From Bacteroidia bacterium (lineage in GTDB: Bacteria > Bacteroidota > Bacteroidia > UKL13-3), in the NCBI GenBank assembly GCA_019454865.1, contig JACFNJ010000038.1, positions 1 to 15,024 on the forward strand: 15,024 bases of DNA. The letters run 5' to 3'. The position numbers and the translations under genes are program-made. The notes under the pieces were generated by a model, which worked only from the letters and a program-made list of their open reading frames with translations, ran no database searches and was not told the origin of the DNA. Positions 7,643 to 14,115 of this stretch are shown here, piece after piece; positions within the stretch are counted from its first letter, which is position 1, and each line of letters starts with the position of its first letter.

Positions 7643-8253
7643 TGTCTATTACAATTCATTTGACAGATGTAGCAAAACGTTTTGGACGGCAATGGTTGTA
7701 TCAAAATGTTTCATCTGTATTGCAAATGGGTAAATCATACGCTTTAACCGGAAACAACGGTAGCGGTAAATCAACTTTATTACAAATTATATACGGATAT
7801 CAAACCCCAACCAAAGGGAAAGTGGAGTATCTGAGAAATAAGGAAAAATTAAATCAATCCGAATGGATTAAATATATTTCTTATACGGCTCCTTACATTG
7901 ACTTACCGGATGAATTAACCTTAGAAGAGCAATTAAATTTTCATTTTCAGTTTAAATCTATTGTAAGTGGTTTTACTATTGATGATGTAATTGAAGCCTG
8001 CTGGCTCACCGAAAGCAGGCATAAAAAGATAAAGCATTTCAGTAGCGGAATGAAACAACGTGTAAAGTTGGCTCAAGTGTTTTTTGCTGATACGCCTGTA
8101 TATTTATTGGACGAACCATGCACAAACTTAGACGAGAGAGGAATAGAATGGTACAGGCAGGAAATAATTTCAAGAAAAAATAATCGTCTAATTGTAATAG
8201 CATCTAACCAAGCATTTGAATATGACTTTGTAGATGAACAAATAAAAATCTGA
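7642..8253 (+). CDS. Atypical ABC-type ATPase, coupled to lpxA
   Basis: A single ABC nucleotide-binding domain of 203 aa, close to the minimum size. The Walker A motif is GNNGSGKST (37-45), the signature is FSSGMKQR (133-140) and Walker B is VYLLDEPCTNLD (153-164) with catalytic E158. Two usual features are altered: the Q-loop position reads ISYTAPY, with proline (P84) where glutamine is expected, and the H-loop position reads VIASNQ, with asparagine (N189) for histidine. The start overlaps the lpxA stop (TAATG), so it is probably made with the lipid A enzymes. No membrane permease is adjacent: the next gene is convergent and is an ABC-F protein. It could be the ATPase of an exporter encoded elsewhere, or have a non-transport role. 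Confidence 0.85.
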   Translation: MSITIHLTDVAKRFGRQWLYQNVSSVLQMGKSYALTGNNGSGKSTLLQIIYGYQTPTKGKVEYLRNKEKLNQSEWIKYISYTAPYIDLPDELTLEEQLNFHFQFKSIVSGFTIDDVIEACWLTESRHKKIKHFSSGMKQRVKLAQVFFADTPVYLLDEPCTNLDERGIEWYRQEIISRKNNRLIVIASNQAFEYDFVDEQIKI

Positions 8254-8270
8254 TGAGGTTTTGCTATCTT

Positions 8271-10154
8271 TTACAATTCACTTAATTCTAACCAACGCAT
8301 CCCTTTTTCGTCTAATTCCTTATTAAGTATTTCAAGTTCAGTACCCCATTGCATTAGTTCTTCATGATTTGTTGAACCTGAACTTAGTTTTTGAATCAAT
8401 GTATTTTTTTTTGTTTCTAGCATAGGAATTTCCTTTTCTAAGGTATCTAACTCCAATTGTTCTTTGTATGATAATTTCCGCTTTGAAGCCGGATTTGTTT
8501 TGAGTGAATCTGTTTGTTCTTTTTTCTGTGTTTCTTGTTTCTGTTTTTGCTTTAATTCCGTTTGTTCATTTAAATAGTCTTGGTAGTTTCCATTAAAATC
8601 ACGGATTATACCATTGCCTTCAAAAACAAAAAGATGATCAGCTAATTTATCCATAAAGTACCTGTCGTGGGTTACGGTAAGCAAGCATCCTTTAAAGTTT
8701 TCAAGAAAATCTTCTAATACATTCAAGGTTTGAATATCCAAATCATTTGTTGGCTCATCTAATATTAAAAAGTTTGGATTTTTCATTAAAATAGTAAGCA
8801 GGTATAATCTTCGTTTTTCGCCTCCGCTTAGTTTGCTTACATAGGTGTGTTGCATTTTATCATCAAATAAAAAGCGTTTACAAAGTTGTGTCGCAGTAAC
8901 CTGCTCGCCTTTATTTAACTCGATATATTCAGCAATATCCTTTACGGTTTCCAACACACGCTTGTCTTCTTTAAGTTGCATTCCGCTTTGTGCGTAATAT
9001 CCAAATACAATGGTTTCACCTGTACTTATTTTTCCCGAATCGCTACTTTCTAATCCCAATAAAATATTCAAAAAGGTGCTCTTGCCAATACCATTTTTAC
9101 CAACTATTCCTATTCGTTCTCCCGGTTTAAAAGTATATGTAAAGTTTTCAATAATCTTTTTAGTTCCGTAAGCTTTATTAATGTTTTCCAGCTCTAATAT
9201 CTTATTACCTAAGCGCTGCATTTTTACATCCAACACCACTTTCTTGTTTTCTATTTTTTGATGCGCTTTTTCTTTGGTTTCATAAAAAGCATCTATACGG
9301 GCTTTTTGTTTTGTGCCACGTGCTTGTGGCTGTCTTCGCATCCATTCCAGCTCTTTGCGATATAAATTTTTAGCTTTGTCTATTTCAATTTCCAAAAGCA
9401 TTTCACGTTCCGCTTTTTTCTCCATATAGTAAGCATAGTTTCCTTTGTAGGAGTATATCTTACCACCGTCTAATTCCCATATTTCTTTGCATACTTTATC
9501 TAAAAAATATCTATCGTGCGAAACTATAAATAAGGTAATATCCGAAGTTTGCAAGTAGTTTTCAAGCCACTCAATCATGTCCACATCTAAGTGGTTGGTA
9601 GGTTCATCCATTATCACCAAATCCGGATTTTGGATTAATATTCGTGCTAAAGCCAATCGTTTCAATTGCCCACCGCTAAGCGTATCTACAACTTGTTCAA
9701 AATTTTGGATATTTAAGCGATAAAGTATTTGTTTTACTTGTGCTTCATAGTCCCAGGCATTCAAACTATCCATTTTTTCCATTGCTTGTTGCAATTGTTT
9801 TAATAGTGCATCGCTATTATCGGTTGCTGAGCGTGCAATTAAATCTTCATACGTTGCAATGGATTTTAACAATTCATCGTTGCTGTTAAATAGTGCATTC
9901 CATACGGTACTACCTTTTTCAAACAAAGGTTGCTGTGGCAAATAAGCCATTGAGCAGTTTTTATCCAATATAACTTTTCCTAAACCATCACTGGTATCAA
10001 TCCCTGCTAAAATGTTCAACAAGGTTGTTTTCCCTGTTCCATTTTTAGCAATTATTGCAATCTTGTTGCTTTTAGCTATTGTCATTGAAAGATTTTCAAA
10101 CAACAATCGGTCTGCATATCGTTTTGTTATATTTTCTGCTCTTAGGCAAGTCAC
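8271..10154 (-). CDS. uup: ABC-F family ATPase, Uup-like
   Basis: A soluble protein with two ABC domains and no membrane segments, as in ABC-F ribosome-associated factors. Domain 1 has Walker A AKNGTGKTT (36-44; alanine replaces the usual first glycine), signature LSGGQ (159-163) and IMDEPTNHLD with E184. A linker (about 240-310) holds the RRQPQARGTKQKARID motif. Domain 2 has GKNGIGKST (352-360), LSGGE (442-446) and ILDEPTNDLD with E467. A lysine/glutamine-rich coiled coil fills about 532-627, as in Uup. The start is GTG at 10152-10154: an in-frame TAA lies two codons upstream and no other start precedes the first beta-strand. It is transcribed toward the lipid A run, with only 17 bases between the two stops. 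ABC-F roles range from translation support to antibiotic protection; the long C-terminal coiled coil favours the housekeeping Uup type. Confidence 0.9.
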   Translation of the reverse strand: MTCLRAENITKRYADRLLFENLSMTIAKSNKIAIIAKNGTGKTTLLNILAGIDTSDGLGKVILDKNCSMAYLPQQPLFEKGSTVWNALFNSNDELLKSIATYEDLIARSATDNSDALLKQLQQAMEKMDSLNAWDYEAQVKQILYRLNIQNFEQVVDTLSGGQLKRLALARILIQNPDLVIMDEPTNHLDVDMIEWLENYLQTSDITLFIVSHDRYFLDKVCKEIWELDGGKIYSYKGNYAYYMEKKAEREMLLEIEIDKAKNLYRKELEWMRRQPQARGTKQKARIDAFYETKEKAHQKIENKKVVLDVKMQRLGNKILELENINKAYGTKKIIENFTYTFKPGERIGIVGKNGIGKSTFLNILLGLESSDSGKISTGETIVFGYYAQSGMQLKEDKRVLETVKDIAEYIELNKGEQVTATQLCKRFLFDDKMQHTYVSKLSGGEKRRLYLLTILMKNPNFLILDEPTNDLDIQTLNVLEDFLENFKGCLLTVTHDRYFMDKLADHLFVFEGNGIIRDFNGNYQDYLNEQTELKQKQKQETQKKEQTDSLKTNPASKRKLSYKEQLELDTLEKEIPMLETKKNTLIQKLSSGSTNHEELMQWGTELEILNKELDEKGMRWLELSEL

Positions 10155-10181
10155 GTTTTAAGTTGATTAAAGTTGTATAAA

Positions 10182-10219
10182 AATAAACACAACCCAAGGT
10201 AGTATGGATTGTGTTTATT
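10182..10219 (-). terminator. Hairpin terminator after lolA
   Basis: An 11-bp perfect stem pairs AATAAACACAA (10182-10192) with TTGTGTTTATT (10209-10219) around a 16-base loop that itself can pair CCA with TGG. On the minus strand the stem runs into T-rich sequence (TTTATTTTTAT). It follows the lolA stop by 22 bases and lies before the ABC-F gene, so it probably separates the two transcripts. Confidence 0.6.
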
Positions 10220-10241
10220 AAAAAATATAAATTGACTTAAT

Positions 10242-10892
10242 TTATCGCAAATCAATGATTTCGCAATTAGGATATTTTTTACTGTCAAAAACAAAAAACT
10301 TATCATCAAGTTTAATATTCGGGAATTGGTTGCTTACCAAATAGGTATGTATCGCACCACTTTTATCAAATACTTGCGATTTTATAATGGTTTGGTTGGT
10401 TTTATCTACAGTAAGTTTTATTTTAAAGAAATTTTTCTTTTTGTCTTTTGGAGTTAATTCTATTAAGGTTATTTCGTTTTTACCTTCTTTTTTATTTTCA
10501 ATTGTTTTTGATAAAAATCCTTTGTTATACATAGTAAAAATATCATCCAAACGTATCGGATTTTTTTGTGCATCATAGTTGCTTACTTGTACTTCGTTTG
10601 CATCTTTACTGTATGTCCACATGGTTTTATTGTCACTCATTATAATTTGATTGGCAATATCTAACCGAAATTTATTGCCTTTTACATGTATGCTTCCTTT
10701 TTGTTTTTCGTTAATATTTTCGGCTTTGCTTTCAATACTATATATAAAGTCGGCTTTAATAGTTTGAAATTTTTTGTATCGGTTACTTATTACTTCAAGT
10801 AGTTTTTCAGCAGATTTATCTGTATTGTTTTTATTTTGAGCTATTGTATTTGTAGTAATTAAAAGAAGTAGTGCTACAATTAAATTTTTCAT
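10242..10892 (-). CDS. lolA: LolA-like outer-membrane lipoprotein carrier
   Basis: This is probably the periplasmic carrier that takes lipoproteins from the inner-membrane Lol exporter to the outer membrane. The 216-aa precursor has a signal peptide (MKNLIVALLLLITTNTIA, likely cut after A18). The mature region has the LolA pattern: an N-terminal helix (AEKLLEVISNRYKKFQTIKADF), then strand segments including KGSIHVKGNKFRLD, IIMSDNKTMWTYSKDANEVQVSNYD and FFVFDSKKYPNCEIIDL. Family identity rests on this overall pattern, since LolA proteins are divergent. It lies 51 bases after rmuC on the same strand and may be in part co-transcribed with it; no consensus promoter was found in the gap. A hairpin follows the stop. 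Confidence 0.82.
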   Translation of the reverse strand: MKNLIVALLLLITTNTIAQNKNNTDKSAEKLLEVISNRYKKFQTIKADFIYSIESKAENINEKQKGSIHVKGNKFRLDIANQIIMSDNKTMWTYSKDANEVQVSNYDAQKNPIRLDDIFTMYNKGFLSKTIENKKEGKNEITLIELTPKDKKKNFFKIKLTVDKTNQTIIKSQVFDKSGAIHTYLVSNQFPNIKLDDKFFVFDSKKYPNCEIIDLR

Positions 10893-10943
10893 TTTTATAG
10901 TTGTATTTGATTTTTGTAATTATTCAATATTCGTGCCAGTATG

Positions 10944-12266
10944 TTATTCTTCAATTCTATCAATTAGGCTTTGTGGTAAATCTTTTGAAACTTTAACTCC
11001 TAAACTTTTTATGTCTTCGCTTCGCTTTACTAAATTTCCGGTTCCGGTATATAGTTTCTTCATGGATTCAGAATAAGTTTTTTGTGCTTCATTCAGTTTA
11101 TTTCCTATTAATGTAAGGTCAGTAACAAAATTTACAAATTTGTCGTGCATATCACCGGCTTTTTTAGCAATTTCAATTGCATTTTTATTTTGGTATTCGT
11201 ACCGCCAAATGTTTGCAACTGTACGTAAAGTAGCAAATAGCGTAGTAGGACTTACTATGATAATGTTTTTTTCGTAAGCATCATTAAACAAGGTATTCTC
11301 TAACTGCACTGCAAGAGCAAATGCAGGTTCAATTGGCATAAACAGTAATACAAAATCCAAACTTTTTATTTCATATAGTGTTTGGTATTTTTTTTCGCTT
11401 AGTCCTTTTATATGTTGCCTAACAGATTGTATATGTTCTTTGGCTGCTGCTTGCCGGCTTACTTCATCTTGTGCCGAAACATACTTTTCATAAGCAACCA
11501 AACTTACTTTGGAGTCTAAAATTAAACTCTTACCATCCGGTAATTTTATCAAAATATCGGGTTGCTGCCGCTTGCCTTCTTCGTCATTCATACTTGCTTG
11601 CGAAAAGTATTCTCTGTTTTTAGTTAAACCCGATTTTTCTAAAATACTTTCCAATATAAATTCACCCCAATTGCCTTGTGTTTTGGTGTCTCCTTTTAGT
11701 GCTTTGGTAAGGTTTTGTGCATCTACCTGCATTTGTTGGTTAAGGCTCATTAACTGTTTTATTTCGCCTTTCAACATATTGCGTTCAGCAGCTTCCGTGT
11801 TATATACCTTTTCTACTTTATCTTCAAAATCTTTAATTTTCTCTTTTAGCGGATTTAATATCCCATCCAAATTTATTTTGTTTTGTTCAGTAAATTTTTG
11901 TGTTTTTTCTTCTAATATCTTATTTGCTAATACACTAAATTCATCTTTAAATCTCGCTTGCAATTGTTCCAACTCGCTACGTTGTGTTTCCAATCGCTCG
12001 TTCATGTTTTTATTGTTTGCCTCAGCAGTAGCAAGTTTATTGGCGAACTCTACTATTTGGTTTTGTAAGTCCGCATTTGCTTTTTGTAGCAATTCTTTTT
12101 CTTGTTTTATGTGTTGGTTGGTTGAAAGTAATGCACTATTTTGCTTTTCAACTTCTGACAATTTAATTGCTGCATCATCATTAATCGTAGTGTTTACAGG
12201 GCGTTTAATAAGCCAAGCAATTACAAACCCGATACAAATACCTACAATAAGAAATAAAAACTCCAT
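10944..12266 (-). CDS. rmuC: RmuC family protein (putative DNA recombination-limiting nuclease)
   Basis: RmuC proteins limit short-inverted-repeat recombination in E. coli and are predicted nucleases. This one is 440 aa, with an N-terminal membrane helix (about 2-20), a long coiled coil (about 33-125) and the RmuC domain from about 130. The conserved GNWGEFILESILEKSGL segment is present. A PD-(D/E)xK-like site reads QPDILIKLPDGKSLILDSKVSL, with D237, D251 and K253. VLLFMPIEPAFALA and IVSPTTLFATLRTV are further family signatures. ATG 12264-12266 starts the membrane helix and lies 8 bases from a -7 promoter element. It is divergent from the sigma factor cassette with a 126-base gap. The membrane anchor places the nuclease domain in the cytoplasm at the inner membrane. 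Confidence 0.93.
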   Translation of the reverse strand: MEFLFLIVGICIGFVIAWLIKRPVNTTINDDAAIKLSEVEKQNSALLSTNQHIKQEKELLQKANADLQNQIVEFANKLATAEANNKNMNERLETQRSELEQLQARFKDEFSVLANKILEEKTQKFTEQNKINLDGILNPLKEKIKDFEDKVEKVYNTEAAERNMLKGEIKQLMSLNQQMQVDAQNLTKALKGDTKTQGNWGEFILESILEKSGLTKNREYFSQASMNDEEGKRQQPDILIKLPDGKSLILDSKVSLVAYEKYVSAQDEVSRQAAAKEHIQSVRQHIKGLSEKKYQTLYEIKSLDFVLLFMPIEPAFALAVQLENTLFNDAYEKNIIIVSPTTLFATLRTVANIWRYEYQNKNAIEIAKKAGDMHDKFVNFVTDLTLIGNKLNEAQKTYSESMKKLYTGTGNLVKRSEDIKSLGVKVSKDLPQSLIDRIEE

Positions 12267-12274
12267 AACTTTTA

Positions 12275-12282
12275 CAAAGGTA
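12275..12282 (-). promoter_or_regulatory. Candidate -7 element of rmuC
   Basis: On the minus strand this reads TACCTTTG, an exact TAnnTTTG. No TTTG is seen 19-21 bases upstream (the nearest TTG is 13 bases away), so support is partial. Only 8 bases separate it from the rmuC ATG, again implying a very short leader. Confidence 0.45.
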
Positions 12283-12380
12283 AGTGCTAAATACGCAACC
12301 TGCTAAATTTTATTAATTAAGTTATCCTCAAAAAAAACTTTGTGAAGTGATTAAACCATTCTGGAAATTTTTAATCAAAT

Positions 12381-12390
12381 TGCAATTGCA
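12381..12390. repeat. Perfect 10-bp palindrome abutting the sigma factor start
   Basis: TGCAATTGCA is its own reverse complement and ends two bases before the ATG at 12393. It could be an operator or could mask the start codon region in the mRNA; no function is shown. The rest of the 126-base gap holds one near-consensus -7 (AAACTTTG, 12335-12342) and nothing else I can support. Confidence 0.4.
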
Positions 12391-12392
12391 CT

Positions 12393-12932
12393 ATGGTAAA
12401 AACGGATGAAGAGATTCTTATACTGTTCAAATCAACGAACAAAAGTGAACTGGCTTTTGGTATGTTGTTAGATAAGTATCACCAAAAATTGTATTGGCAC
12501 ATACGCAGAATAGTTATTAGCCATGATGATGCAGATGATATTTCACAAAATACCTGGATAAAAATATGGGAAAATTTAAACAGTTTTAAAGGTGAATCTA
12601 AGTTTTACACATGGATATATCGTATTGCAACCAATGAGGCATTTACCTTTTTAAACAAAAAGAAAATGCATGTTGATATCGATCAGCCTTCAATGGAATT
12701 GGCTGAAAAACTAACAGCTGCCAATTATTTTAATGGAAATACCGCTGAACTTAAATTACAACAAGCAATTCTTACACTTCCCGAAAAGCAACGCATTGTT
12801 TTTAATATGAAATATTATGAGAATATTAAATATGAAGAAATGAGTGAAATATTAGAAACATCAGTTGGAGCACTTAAAGCATCGTACCATCATGCCGTAA
12901 AAAAAATTGAAGAATTTATTCAAAAAAATTAA
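12393..12932 (+). CDS. ECF-type RNA polymerase sigma factor
   Basis: A 179-aa sigma-70 family factor of the extracytoplasmic-function class, with only regions 2 and 4. Region 2 spans about 24-92 and includes DADDISQNTWIKIWENLNSF (core binding) and KFYTWIYRIATNEAFTFLNKKK (-10 recognition). Region 4 spans about 119-175 with LPEKQRIVFNMKYYENIKYEEMSEILE and a helix-turn-helix ending in SVGALKASYHHAVKKI. The GALKASYHHA ending is typical of Bacteroidota ECF factors. The next two genes encode a membrane protein and a secreted protein, as expected for a sigma controlled by an envelope signal. Its target promoters cannot be read from one locus, though autoregulation is common in the class. Confidence 0.95.
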   Translation: MVKTDEEILILFKSTNKSELAFGMLLDKYHQKLYWHIRRIVISHDDADDISQNTWIKIWENLNSFKGESKFYTWIYRIATNEAFTFLNKKKMHVDIDQPSMELAEKLTAANYFNGNTAELKLQQAILTLPEKQRIVFNMKYYENIKYEEMSEILETSVGALKASYHHAVKKIEEFIQKN

Positions 12933-12963
12933 ACCATAACACAATATTTTAATCCAAAATGAA

Positions 12964-13401
12964 ATGAATGAAATTGACAACATAAATAACAATGGTTTTG
13001 ATGTTCCTCCGAATTATTTTACTGAATCGCGAAATAATATTTTGAATCGTATTAGTAAAAGTGGATTTGAAGTTCCGGATAATTACTTTGTTAATTCTCA
13101 AAAAACAATTCTTCAAAAAACACAAAAACAATCCAAATCATTTAAAATAAACGCTTGTTGGTATAGTGTAGCTGCTGTTTTTGTAGCAGTAATATTGGTA
13201 TTGGAAATATATAATAACACAAATTCTAATAAAGATTTTACCGCATTATCAAATGATGAAATTGAAAATTATTTAAGTCAAACTACCATTTCAGACATTC
13301 CCGCTACTGAGTTTGTCTCTACCGTTGGATACGAAACAACACCTATTGACATTGAGTTGGAAGAAGATTTGGATGTAAACTTACTAATGAATGAACTTTA
13401 A
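12964..13401 (+). CDS. Single-pass membrane protein with tandem FxVPxNYF motif, probable anti-sigma factor
   Basis: A 145-aa protein with no recognised enzyme domain. Its cytoplasmic N-terminus carries two copies of one unit: F12-DVPPNYF-19 and F35-EVPDNYF-42, 23 residues apart, each followed by a short helix (ESRNNILNRI and NSQKTILQKT). A membrane helix spans about 66-83. The C-terminal 60 residues are acidic (IELEEDLDV near the end) and should lie in the periplasm. The position 31 bases after the ECF sigma gene, and this topology, suggest it holds the sigma factor at the membrane; that is inference. The FxVPxNYF-type motif is known to me from similar small proteins beside ECF genes in this phylum. 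An ATG five bases upstream (12959) opens only a two-codon frame, so 12964 is the start. Confidence 0.75.
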   Translation: MNEIDNINNNGFDVPPNYFTESRNNILNRISKSGFEVPDNYFVNSQKTILQKTQKQSKSFKINACWYSVAAVFVAVILVLEIYNNTNSNKDFTALSNDEIENYLSQTTISDIPATEFVSTVGYETTPIDIELEEDLDVNLLMNEL

Positions 13402-13412
13402 ATAATATTAAT

Positions 13413-13859
13413 ATGAAAAAACTATTTTTTTTAACAACGCTATTCATCTATAGCACTTTAATGTATGCTCAGCCACCCAAAGATGGAATGAAAAAAGAAA
13501 AGATTGCAAGCTTAAAAGTTGGATTTATAACCAACGAACTTAAATTAACAACTAAAGAAGCCGAAGTGTTTTGGCCTGTTTACAATCAGTTTGATAACGA
13601 AATTTCAACACTTCGAAATAATTTCAGAAAAGAAATTATTCAATTTAAAGAAAAAACATCTGTAAGCGAATCAGAAGCAGATGCCTTTATTACCTTTCAA
13701 CTGAATATGAAGCAACAAGAGGTTGATATATTGAAAAAGTATATACCGAATTTTAAAAAAGTTTTGCCTTCAACAAAAGTGGCTCAATTATTAGGTATTG
13801 AACAAGAATTTAAATTAAAATTAATAAAACAGATGCGACACAATCGAGATGAAAACTAA
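13413..13859 (+). CDS. Secreted Spy/CpxP-like periplasmic protein, probable sensor of the ECF system
   Basis: A 148-aa precursor with a signal peptide (about 1-19, MKKLFFLTTLFIYSTLMYA) and an almost all-helical, charged mature part. LKVGFITNELKLTTKEAEVFWPVYNQF (38-60, split here by helix turns) resembles the LTxxQ-type opening of the Spy/CpxP/ZraP group, and a long heptad-like helix follows to the basic tail. Such proteins are often annotated in Bacteroidota as sensors of ECF sigma factors. It begins 11 bases after the membrane-protein stop and ends at a hairpin terminator, so the three genes form one unit. It could act as a periplasmic chaperone or as a ligand sensing misfolded protein or metals; no metal-binding cluster is visible and it has no cysteine in the mature part. 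Confidence 0.75.
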   Translation: MKKLFFLTTLFIYSTLMYAQPPKDGMKKEKIASLKVGFITNELKLTTKEAEVFWPVYNQFDNEISTLRNNFRKEIIQFKEKTSVSESEADAFITFQLNMKQQEVDILKKYIPNFKKVLPSTKVAQLLGIEQEFKLKLIKQMRHNRDEN

Positions 13860-13913
13860 TAATATATAGGGTGTTTTGGTTGAAAAATTATTGCAAACGA
13901 GTGTTTTACAAAC

Positions 13914-13946
13914 AAAAAGACTTCTGATAATTCAGAAGTCTTTTTT
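13914..13946. terminator. Bidirectional hairpin terminator between sigma cassette and tRNA-Arg
   Basis: GACTTCTGA (13919-13927) pairs with TCAGAAGTC (13932-13940) around the loop TAAT. A5 on the left and T6 on the right extend the stem and give U-tracts both ways. It lies 8 bases from the tRNA-Arg 3' end, serving both convergent units. Confidence 0.88.
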
Positions 13947-13953
13947 ATTTAAG

Positions 13954-14027
13954 TAGCCCAACCAGGATTCGAACCTGGGACCTACGGTTTAGAAAACCGG
14001 TGCTCTATCCAGCTGAGCTATTGAGCC
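13954..14027 (-). tRNA. tRNA-Arg (anticodon UCU)
   Basis: The minus strand folds as a 74-nt tRNA. The acceptor arm is GGCTCAA with TTGGGCT, with G1-U72 and U4-G69 wobbles. The D-arm is GCTCAGCTGGATAGAGC. The anticodon loop is TTTCTAA with anticodon TCT, reading AGA. The T-arm is CCAGGTTCGAATCCTGG and the discriminator is A; CCA is not encoded. The first anticodon-stem pair is a C27-U43 mismatch, leaving four good pairs. Confidence 0.94.
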
Positions 14028-14055
14028 AAATAATCTTTTTTTGATTAAAGGTTTG

Positions 14056-14087
14056 CAAACATAAGTATTGGTGTGTGTTTAGGCAAA
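14056..14087 (-). promoter_or_regulatory. Bacteroidota-type promoter of tRNA-Arg
   Basis: On the minus strand TTTG (14084-14087), a 20-base spacer and TATGTTTG (14056-14063) match both boxes exactly. The predicted start is about 25 bases before the mature tRNA 5' end. The -7 element overlaps a perfect palindrome, GTTTGCAAAC (14051-14060). The divergent dnaG promoter must lie in the same 88-base gap but has only a weak candidate (TACTTTTA, 14096-14103). Confidence 0.75.
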
Positions 14088-14115
14088 TTTTTTTATACTT
14101 TTACCACAGTTTTTT

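Noticed and set aside
8271..10154. ABC-F gene as an antibiotic resistance determinant
   Set aside because: The long C-terminal coiled coil and the RRxxQARGTKQKARI linker fit housekeeping Uup-type proteins; there is no leader-peptide regulation or mobile context.
10182..10219. Hairpin as a mobile-element inverted repeat
   Set aside because: Its arms are only 16 bases apart, there is no transposase, and its position after lolA with a T-rich tail fits a terminator.
11509..12306. 265-codon open frame on the plus strand opposite rmuC
   Set aside because: It is rich in Ser, Phe and Cys with no domain, and is the antisense shadow of the rmuC coiled coil, whose motifs and start are clear.
12393..12932. 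The ECF factor as the SigP-type partner of PorX
   Set aside because: In Porphyromonas gingivalis PorX works with an ECF factor, but this gene is over 9 kb from porX and has its own membrane and periplasmic partners, so nothing here supports the pairing.
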